The notes under the pieces are model-generated. The model was not told where the DNA came from. It did not search any database and worked only from the letters and a program-made list of their open reading frames with translations. Shown piece after piece: positions 7,667 through 13,908 of a stretch of 35,998 nt of DNA (its first letter is position 1; each line of letters begins with the position of its first letter). The translations under genes and the position numbers were made by a program. The DNA is from Thermoplasmata archaeon (GTDB taxonomy: Archaea > Thermoplasmatota > Thermoplasmata > Lutacidiplasmatales > UBA184), in the NCBI GenBank assembly GCA_021821785.1, contig JAKACD010000011.1, forward strand, positions 1 through 35,998. Direction: 5' to 3'.

Positions 7667-8296
7667 TCAACGGCCGCGGACATCGCCCCAGAGCACCTTG
7701 TGCTCCTGGAGCATCACCCGTACGTCCAGCCGATCCGCAAGGACCCAGTCCGCCAGGCGTCCCGCGTCCGAGCCCCACGCCGGCTGAAACACCCGGGTGG
7801 CCGGGCCGGCGTAGCCGCGGAGCACGCGCTTCGCGTACGTGTAGTCGCGGCGGTCCGAGATCACGAACTTGAGGACGTCCTGAGCTCGTAGGAGCGGAAG
7901 ATTCGTCCAGCGGTTCCGTCCCTCCATCCGGGAGGACGGGCATTTCACGTCCACGCTGAGGGTGACCTCCGGCACCTCCAGGTACGGGGTGACGTCGAGC
8001 GAGCCGCCGGTCTCGATCACGGTCGAGATCCCCCGGGCGGCGAGCGCGGTCACGAGATCACGCGACTCCTTCTGGAGGAGCGGCTCCCCGCCGGTCAAGC
8101 ACACATGACGGGTGCGGTTCCGCTCGACCTCCCGGACCAGGGAGGCCACGGTACGCACGCGTCCCGGTCCGAAGGAGTAGGTCGTGTCGCACCAGGCGCA
8201 GCGAAGGTTGCAGCGGGCGGTGCGGATGAACGTCATGCGGACCCCGGTGAGAGGTCCCTCCCCCTGGAGCGAATGGAAGACCTCGATGATCCGCAT
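7667..8296 (-). CDS. queE: 7-carboxy-7-deazaguanine synthase (radical SAM)
   Basis: Radical SAM enzyme that makes 7-carboxy-7-deazaguanine on the way to preQ0, the precursor of archaeosine in archaeal tRNA. The 209-aa protein opens with IIEVFHSLQGEGPLTG, typical of QueE, then has the 4Fe-4S cluster motif C29-x3-C33-x2-C36 (CNLRCAWC), followed by DTTYSF and the SAM-binding TGGEPLLQ. The frame is open further upstream to 8617, but the ATG at 8296 is where QueE homology begins. It is transcribed divergently from leuS. No other queuosine-pathway gene is present in the window. Confidence 0.92.
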   Translation of the reverse strand: MRIIEVFHSLQGEGPLTGVRMTFIRTARCNLRCAWCDTTYSFGPGRVRTVASLVREVERNRTRHVCLTGGEPLLQKESRDLVTALAARGISTVIETGGSLDVTPYLEVPEVTLSVDVKCPSSRMEGRNRWTNLPLLRAQDVLKFVISDRRDYTYAKRVLRGYAGPATRVFQPAWGSDAGRLADWVLADRLDVRVMLQEHKVLWGDVRGR

Positions 8297-8360
8297 CGAC
8301 CCGGTCGCTCGTCGTGCGGGCTCTTGGCGTTTCCGCTCCGCGGGGCCCGGGCGGGGACCC

Positions 8361-8368
8361 GATAAATA
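8361..8368 (+). promoter_or_regulatory. TATA box of leuS, leaderless promoter
   Basis: GATAAATA is centred about 28 nt before the leuS ATG at 8393, in the 96-bp divergent region shared with queE. There is no Shine-Dalgarno sequence between the box and the ATG. The spacing puts the transcription start at or very close to the start codon. Confidence 0.6.
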
Positions 8369-8392
8369 CGATGGCCGCGTGAAAGCCGCCGC

Positions 8393-11302
8393 ATGGAACC
8401 GGCCCGGGCCCGCCACTGGCAAGCAGAGTGGGCCCGGGCAGGCCTTTCGACCGGGCAGCGGTCGCCCGGGCGAGGGAAGTTCTTCGCCCTGGTCGCCTAC
8501 CCGGGCGCGAGCGGGTTCTTCCACGTCGGGCACCTCCGGGGGTACGCCTACGCGGACGCGCTCCACCGATATCACCGGATGCGGGGCGAGGCGGTCTTCT
8601 TCCCGTTCGGCGTGCACGCGTCGGGCCTACCGGCCGTCACCTTCGCCCAGAAGGTGAAGGACCGGGACCCCCTCGTCCTCCAGCAGCTCGAGACCGAGCA
8701 CGTTCCCCCGGACGCGTGGGGGCCGCTCGAGGAACCTGAGGCCGCCGCGCGGTTCCTGGGGGAGTCGTACCGACGGGTACTCCGCGGCCTCGGGGTGCTG
8801 GTCGACGAGACCGCGTACGTCACGACGATCGATGAGGACTACCGGGCCTTCATCCGCTGGCAGTTCCACGCGCTTCGCGAGACGGGCGCGCTCGTCCAAG
8901 GGACGTACTACGCCTCGGTCTGTCCGGTCTGCGGCCCGGTCGCGGTCGACCCATCCGAGACCGACCTCTCGGCCGGCGGCACCGCGGAGGTCATTCGCTA
9001 CACCACGGTCCCGTTCTCGCTCGACGACGGACGGATCCTGCTCGCCGCGACGCTGCGGCCGGAAACGGTCTACGGTGTGACCAACCTCTGGCTCGCTCCG
9101 GGGGAGACGCTGGTCGTCTGGCACCACGAGAGCGGTGCCTATCTGGTCGCCCGCCCGGGGGGCGAGCGGCTCGTCGAGCAGCACGGGGGCCATCTCGGCC
9201 ACGAGGTTCCCGCGGCGGAGCTCCTCGGACGGAGCGTACGGGTACCCTTCCGGGAGTCGTCCGTTCCAATCCTGGCGAGCCCGCTCGTCGACCCCACGGT
9301 GGGCACGGGCGTCGTGATGAGCGTCCCCGCGCATGCCCCGGCGGACGCGGTAGCGCTCTTCGGCCTCGCACCGAACGAGCGGTCCGCGCTCGGCCCTCCC
9401 CCCGTCCTTCTCGAGGTCGGGGATCCCGAGGAGCTCTCGCCATCGGAGCGTGAGCTCCAGGGCGGCACGGGAACGCCGGCGGAACGGGCGCTGCGCGCGA
9501 CCGGGACCCGGGGGCTCGACGACGCGGAGCATCTCAAGGAGGCGACCGAGCGGCTCTACCGGCTCGAGTACGTGCGCGGTCGGATGACCATACCGGCCCT
9601 CGCCGGGATCCCCGTGCGGGAGGCGCGCGACCGCGTGGCCGCCACCCTGCGGGCCGAGAGGACGAGCTTCGACCTCCAGGAGTTCTCTCTCCCCGTCCGC
9701 TGCCGGAACGGTCATGACGTCATCATCCGCCGGGTCCCCGACCAGTGGTTCCTCCACTACGCCGACGCGGAGTGGAAGGCGCGGACCGCGGAGGTCGCGG
9801 GCCGTCTCGTTACGTCGCCGGTCGACTACGGCCGGGAGCTCGGGGGGATCCTCGACTGGTTCGCGGACCGGCCGTGCACCCGCCGCGGTCGCTGGCTCGG
9901 AACGCCGTTCCCGTTCGACCCGGAGTGGACGATCGAACCGATCGCGGATTCGACCCTCTACATGGCATATTTCGTCGTGCGCCGGTTCGTCGCCTCGGGG
10001 CGCCTGCGCACCGAGCAGCTCACCGATGCGTTCTTCGACTACGTGTTCCGGGGGAAGGGTCCGGGCGAACCCTCGGTGGACCGGACCCTCCTCGAGGAGA
10101 TCCGGGCGGAGTTCGAGTTCTGGTATCCGCTCGACTTCAACATCGGTGGGAAGGAGCACAAGCGCGTCCATTTCCCGGTCTTCCTCTACACCCACGCGCG
10201 CCTCCTCGCGCCGGCGTTCCAGCCCCGGGGGATCCTGGTGCACGGCTGGATCACCGGCCCGAGCGGCACCAAGCTCTCCAAGAAGGAGATGGGACGGAGG
10301 ATCCCGTCGATCGAGAGTGCCCTCGCAGAGTGGGGCCCGGACCCGCTCCGCCTGTTCTACCTGATCGCGAGCTCCGTGTCCCAGGACCTCGAGTGGGACT
10401 CCGAGCTCGTCGACGCGGCCGCGCAACGGCTCGCGGACGTGGAGCGGCTCGCCCGCGAGAGCCAGGGCGATGGCGACGGGCCGCCGGAGCTCGACGCCTG
10501 GCTCCGTTCCCAGATGCACCAGAGGGTCGCCGCGATCCACGCCGCCTACGCTGCGACCGACCTTCGGGCGGTCGCCGAACTCACGTGCGTCGCAATCCCG
10601 ACGCTGCTCCGACGGTACTACGCACGGGGAGGCGCCCCCGGGAGGGCCACCGACGAGGTGGGCCGCGCCTGGATCCGCCTCCTCGCCCCGATCGCGCCGC
10701 ATCTCGCCGAGGAGCTCGGGGCGGGTCGGTTCCCGGGCCTTGTCGCGGTCCAGCCCCTCCCGGCGGTCGAGGAGTTCCCGCGGTCCGAGGTCGCCGAGGC
10801 GCGCGAGGAGTATCTCGAGCGGGTCGAGGAGGACCTGCGGGCCGTTCTCCGGCCCGTACTCGACCGCGGGAGTCCGGTCCCGGCGGAGGCGATCTTCTAC
10901 GTCGCCGAGTCGTGGAAGGCGCTCGTGGAGAGCTGGATGCGGGAACGCGTGGACCGGGGCGAGACCCCGACGATCCGGGAGATCATCGAGCGCGGGACCG
11001 CCCACCCCGAGGTCGACGCCCATCGGGCCGAGGTCGCGAAGTACGTTCAGCGGGTCCTCCCGCTGCTGCGGGCCGAGAGCGCCCCGACCGGTCCGGCGGT
11101 CGATGAGCCCGAGACGTTGCGATCCGCGGAAGGCTACCTCTCCCGACGGTTCGGCTTCGCGGTGATCTCCGTCCTCCGGGAATCGGAGGCCGGCGGGGCC
11201 GACCCGCTCGGCCGACGGGACCGGGCCCGGCCCGGACGTCCCGCGTTCTATCTCGTGGCCCACGGCTCCGCCGAGCGCCCGCCGACCGAGCCGTCCCCCT
11301 AG
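8393..11302 (+). CDS. leuS: Leucyl-tRNA synthetase, archaeal type
   Basis: Charges tRNA-Leu with leucine in the cytoplasm. The 969-aa length and domain order fit archaeal/eukaryotic LeuRS. The class I HIGH motif is HVGH (residues 44-47) followed by LRGYAYADALHRYHRMRGE. A long inserted editing domain (about residues 190-420) contains TLRPETVYGVTNLW. The KMSKS loop is GTKLSKKEMG (K627-L-S-K-K631), which departs from the usual KMSKS but keeps both key lysines. The C-terminal half has the anticodon-binding helices and the ATWEDSWKAL-like stretch FYVAESWKALVESW. A CPVCG knuckle is present near residue 179. The stop codon shares CTAG with the convergent acetyltransferase gene. Confidence 0.95.
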   Translation: MEPARARHWQAEWARAGLSTGQRSPGRGKFFALVAYPGASGFFHVGHLRGYAYADALHRYHRMRGEAVFFPFGVHASGLPAVTFAQKVKDRDPLVLQQLETEHVPPDAWGPLEEPEAAARFLGESYRRVLRGLGVLVDETAYVTTIDEDYRAFIRWQFHALRETGALVQGTYYASVCPVCGPVAVDPSETDLSAGGTAEVIRYTTVPFSLDDGRILLAATLRPETVYGVTNLWLAPGETLVVWHHESGAYLVARPGGERLVEQHGGHLGHEVPAAELLGRSVRVPFRESSVPILASPLVDPTVGTGVVMSVPAHAPADAVALFGLAPNERSALGPPPVLLEVGDPEELSPSERELQGGTGTPAERALRATGTRGLDDAEHLKEATERLYRLEYVRGRMTIPALAGIPVREARDRVAATLRAERTSFDLQEFSLPVRCRNGHDVIIRRVPDQWFLHYADAEWKARTAEVAGRLVTSPVDYGRELGGILDWFADRPCTRRGRWLGTPFPFDPEWTIEPIADSTLYMAYFVVRRFVASGRLRTEQLTDAFFDYVFRGKGPGEPSVDRTLLEEIRAEFEFWYPLDFNIGGKEHKRVHFPVFLYTHARLLAPAFQPRGILVHGWITGPSGTKLSKKEMGRRIPSIESALAEWGPDPLRLFYLIASSVSQDLEWDSELVDAAAQRLADVERLARESQGDGDGPPELDAWLRSQMHQRVAAIHAAYAATDLRAVAELTCVAIPTLLRRYYARGGAPGRATDEVGRAWIRLLAPIAPHLAEELGAGRFPGLVAVQPLPAVEEFPRSEVAEAREEYLERVEEDLRAVLRPVLDRGSPVPAEAIFYVAESWKALVESWMRERVDRGETPTIREIIERGTAHPEVDAHRAEVAKYVQRVLPLLRAESAPTGPAVDEPETLRSAEGYLSRRFGFAVISVLRESEAGGADPLGRRDRARPGRPAFYLVAHGSAERPPTEPSP

Positions 11303-11892
11303 TCCGGAGGCCCCCGGCGGGGTCGGTCGGTCGAGAGCCGAGAGAACACGAGCGTCGTGCACCAGCGTCCGTCCTTCTTCACGTAGTCGCGAAGAACCCC
11401 TTCGCGCGTGAAGCCCGCGCGCCGCAGCACCGCGATCGAGGCCCGGTTCCCCGGCAGGACGCCGGCCTCGATGCGATGGAGCCCGAGCTCGCGGTAACCG
11501 ATCTTCAGGAGGGCCTCCACCGCTTCGGCTACGTAGCCCATCCCGCGGTACCTCCGTCCGAGCCAGTACCCGACCTCCGCCCGTGCCCCCTCGTCGGAGA
11601 GGTCGTGAAGGCCGATGCCTCCGATCAACACTCGGTCCTCGCGGCGGACGATCTGGAGCGAGAGGCCCTTCCCGGCCCGGAACCGTCGTCGCGCCCGCAG
11701 GACGTACTCGCGCGCGTCGCTCGGGGAGTAGGGGTAAGGAATATGGAGCGTCCAGCGGGCGATCTCGGGGGTCCGAAGGAGCTCCACGAGCTCCGGAACC
11801 TGAGCGGGGTCCGGCAGGACGAGCTCGAGGCGGCGCGTCCGGAGCGGTAGGCGGAGGCGACGCACCCGCTGCTCGAGCGAGCCTCGGGGCAT
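11299..11892 (-). CDS. GNAT-family N-acetyltransferase (RimJ/RimL-like)
   Basis: Acetyl-CoA-dependent acetyltransferase of 197 aa. LRTRRLELVLPDPAQVPELVELL is the usual RimJ-like opening, GYWLGRRYRGMGYVAEAVEALL contains the acetyl-CoA pyrophosphate-binding RxxGxG/A motif, and HRIEAGVLPGNRASIAVLRRAGF is the conserved last block. The substrate may be a protein N-terminus or a small amine. It starts 4 nt after the dcd stop, so it is probably in an operon with dcd. Its TAG overlaps the leuS TAG in a single CTAG. Confidence 0.88.
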   Translation of the reverse strand: MPRGSLEQRVRRLRLPLRTRRLELVLPDPAQVPELVELLRTPEIARWTLHIPYPYSPSDAREYVLRARRRFRAGKGLSLQIVRREDRVLIGGIGLHDLSDEGARAEVGYWLGRRYRGMGYVAEAVEALLKIGYRELGLHRIEAGVLPGNRASIAVLRRAGFTREGVLRDYVKKDGRWCTTLVFSRLSTDRPRRGPPD

Positions 11893-11896
11893 CGAT

Positions 11897-12496
11897 CTAT
11901 CCCTTCGATCGGCGGCGGGCTCGGGAGCCGGGCCGGCGCGGGGGCGGGTCCGCGCGGGGAGTCCGGAAGTTGAGGTACATCCGCGAGGGGGTGGGGTGCC
12001 GGCTCACCGTCCGGTACTTCGCCGAACGCTTCCGGGAGTAGCTGCGCTCGACCGCGCCCGAGATCTCGAAGTAGATCAGCTGTCCCACCGGCATGCCGGC
12101 GTAGATCCGGACCGGGATCTTCACGCTCATCTCGAGCGTCCAGTAGTTGCAGAACCCCTCGTCGCCCTTCCCCGCGGTCGAGTGGATGTCGATGCCGAGC
12201 CGGCCGACGCTCGACTTTCCCTCGAGAAAGGGAACGAACCCGTGGGTCTCCGTGTACTCTTCGGTGACACCGAGGTAGAGCTGCCCGGGGACGAGCACGA
12301 ACCCGGACTTCGGGATACGGAACTCCGTCACCGCGTTCGGCCGGCGCGCGTCGAGCGCGGCGTCCTGGTAGATCGATAGGTACGGGCCCAGATGGACGTC
12401 GTAGGAGTTCGTGCCGAGACATTCCGGATCGAACGGCCGGATGACGATCCGGCCCTCGTCCATGGCGGCACGGATCCGAGTATCGGAGAGGATCAT
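11897..12496 (-). CDS. dcd: dCTP deaminase (possibly bifunctional with dUTPase)
   Basis: Deaminates dCTP to dUTP for thymidylate synthesis. The 199-aa protein has MILSDTRIRAAM at the start, GTNSYDVHLG, the nucleotide-binding GKSSVGRLGIDIH (residues 93-105) and the catalytic glutamate E122 in WTLEMSV. Archaeal homologs are sometimes bifunctional dCTP deaminase/dUTP diphosphatase; the sequence alone does not settle this. The ATG at 12496 is chosen over an upstream codon at 12568 because family similarity begins there and a TATA box lies about 33 nt before it. Downstream is the GNAT gene after 4 nt. Confidence 0.92.
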   Translation of the reverse strand: MILSDTRIRAAMDEGRIVIRPFDPECLGTNSYDVHLGPYLSIYQDAALDARRPNAVTEFRIPKSGFVLVPGQLYLGVTEEYTETHGFVPFLEGKSSVGRLGIDIHSTAGKGDEGFCNYWTLEMSVKIPVRIYAGMPVGQLIYFEISGAVERSYSRKRSAKYRTVSRHPTPSRMYLNFRTPRADPPPRRPGSRARRRSKG

Positions 12497-12523
12497 CGCG
12501 GACGGGCGCGCCGAGCCTCCCCC

Positions 12524-12534
12524 GCTATTTAACG
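12524..12534 (-). promoter_or_regulatory. TATA box of dcd overlapping the MEMO1-family stop codon
   Basis: The minus strand reads CGTTAAATAGC. The TAG at 12527-12525 is the stop codon of the upstream MEMO1-family gene, and the whole element is centred about 33 nt before the dcd ATG. Confidence 0.55.
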
Positions 12535-13388
12535 GGCGGCGGGGGGGCCTCTGTCGTCTCGAGGACAAGGGCGGCGTAGCCGACGACGTCGCGCATCGGC
12601 TCCGTCTCCCCGGAGTGACCCCATCGCAGGAGCCGGGCGGTCACCGGCCAGTCTTGAGTCGCCGCGAGCAGGACGGTGACGGGCGCCACGCCGCACATCG
12701 AGATGTCGTGGCGGAGGACGGTGTCGTACAGGCGCTTGGCGCTTCGCGCCTCGATCGCCTCGAGCGCCAGCCGGTCGAGCCGCTGGGCCTTCACCGGGGG
12801 GATATAATGGGAGAAATCGGTCGAGGCGATCAGGAGGACGTCCCGCTCTCGGACCGCCTCCCGCACCACCGTTGCGACCTCCTCGAGAAAATCGAGCGGG
12901 CCGAAGCCGACCTCGAGCGCCACGAATCGGGGCTTCGGAAGGACGTACTCCAGGAACGGGAGCTCGACCTCGATCGAGTGTTCGCGGGCGTGCGCGGCCT
13001 CGTCGACCACGATAGGCCCGCGAGCGAGCGCGGAAACGAGTTCGTGGTCGACGGCCGTCGGGCCGAGCGGCGTGAGCCACGCCCGGTCGGAAAGGCTCGC
13101 TCCCGAGCTCATGCCGTAGTGGTCGACCCCCAGCACGAGCACGGATGCGGGGGGCCGGTCCCGGGCGATGCGCGCGAACGCGTGCGCGGCGATCGGGCCG
13201 GAATAGACGTACCCCGCGTGCGGGACGATCGCCGCGCGCACGCGGCGAGCCGGGGCCCGGTGCGGGGACGGGAGCTCCCCGGGGCCGCGGGGGTCGGTGA
13301 AGCAGCGTTCGATCTCGTGGGCGAGCGCCGACGGATCGGAGGGATAGAACTGCCCCGCGACCGCCGGTCGACGGGGCTCGAGCGACAT
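12525..13388 (-). CDS. MEMO1 family protein (AmmeMemoRadiSam system protein B)
   Basis: 287-aa member of the MEMO family, related to the extradiol dioxygenase LigB fold. RRPAVAGQFYPSDP is the characteristic opening. Conserved histidines appear in IVPHAGYVYSG (H57), VLGVDHYG and EHSIEVELPFLEY, and STDFSHY and MCGVAPV are further family blocks. In Archaea this protein is often associated with AMMECR1 and a radical SAM protein; neither is in this window. Its biochemical role is unsettled (non-heme iron enzyme or redox factor). It follows the HIT gene by 6 nt and is probably co-transcribed with it. Confidence 0.9.
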   Translation of the reverse strand: MSLEPRRPAVAGQFYPSDPSALAHEIERCFTDPRGPGELPSPHRAPARRVRAAIVPHAGYVYSGPIAAHAFARIARDRPPASVLVLGVDHYGMSSGASLSDRAWLTPLGPTAVDHELVSALARGPIVVDEAAHAREHSIEVELPFLEYVLPKPRFVALEVGFGPLDFLEEVATVVREAVRERDVLLIASTDFSHYIPPVKAQRLDRLALEAIEARSAKRLYDTVLRHDISMCGVAPVTVLLAATQDWPVTARLLRWGHSGETEPMRDVVGYAALVLETTEAPPPPVK

Positions 13389-13394
13389 GGTCCC

Positions 13395-13820
13395 TCAGTC
13401 CCCGGCGAGCTCCGCGACGAGCGTCCGGGCCTCCAGCTCGGTGAGCGGCGGCCGCGAGGTGGCTCGGAACGGATTCGATTCGCCGTAGCGGGGGATCACG
13501 TGGAAGTGGACGTGGAAGACGATCTGGCCGGCCCTCGCCCCGGCGTTCAGCGCCACGTTGTAGTCGTCCGTGAGCCGCTCGACCCGACGGCAGACCTCGT
13601 CGAGGCTCCGGACGAGGGCCGTCTGCTGCTCGAACGGGAGGTCGGTGAGCCGCGCCCCGTGGTGCTTCGGGATCACGAGGAGGTGGCCCCGGGTGAACGG
13701 GAAGATGTCGAGGAACGCCATGGTTCCCTCGTCCTCGTAGATGATCCACGCGGGCGACCGTCGGGCGACGATGTCGCAGAAGACGCACTTCTCGGACGCC
13801 CGGGACGGACCGGTGACCAT
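13395..13820 (-). CDS. HIT-family nucleotide hydrolase/transferase
   Basis: Histidine-triad protein of 141 aa. The triad is HVHFHVIP (H103, H105, H107), where H105 would form the nucleotidyl intermediate. An N-terminal CVFC (C12/C15) fits the zinc site seen in many HIT proteins, and LDIFPFTRGHLLVIPKHHG is the usual core. It probably hydrolyses nucleoside phosphoramidates or adenylated compounds. The ATG at 13820 sits about 27 nt after a TATA-like CCTTTAGCCC, so it appears to be the leaderless first gene of the HIT-MEMO1 operon. Confidence 0.92.
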   Translation of the reverse strand: MVTGPSRASEKCVFCDIVARRSPAWIIYEDEGTMAFLDIFPFTRGHLLVIPKHHGARLTDLPFEQQTALVRSLDEVCRRVERLTDDYNVALNAGARAGQIVFHVHFHVIPRYGESNPFRATSRPPLTELEARTLVAELAGD

Positions 13821-13843
13821 CGGTCGGGGCGAGCCCGGCGCGG

Positions 13844-13851
13844 GCTAAAGG
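13844..13851 (-). promoter_or_regulatory. TATA-like promoter of the HIT-MEMO1 operon
   Basis: The minus strand reads CCTTTAGC about 27 nt before the ATG at 13820. It lies back to back with the protease promoter in an 88-bp divergent region. Confidence 0.5.
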
Positions 13852-13871
13852 GTTGGTGGCGCGACCGGGCG

Positions 13872-13883
13872 TACAATTGATTA
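13872..13883 (+). promoter_or_regulatory. AT-rich promoter of the S53 protease gene
   Basis: TACAATTGATTA is the only AT-rich stretch in the divergent region and lies about 30 nt before the GTG at 13909, consistent with leaderless transcription. Confidence 0.45.
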
Positions 13884-13908
13884 GCCTCCGGCCGTCCCTA
13901 CGTCCATC

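Noticed and set aside
8627-11362. 911-codon minus-strand ORF opposite leuS
   Set aside because: It mirrors the codon structure of leuS on the other strand; its product is rich in Arg, Glu, Asp and Gly with no recognisable motif.
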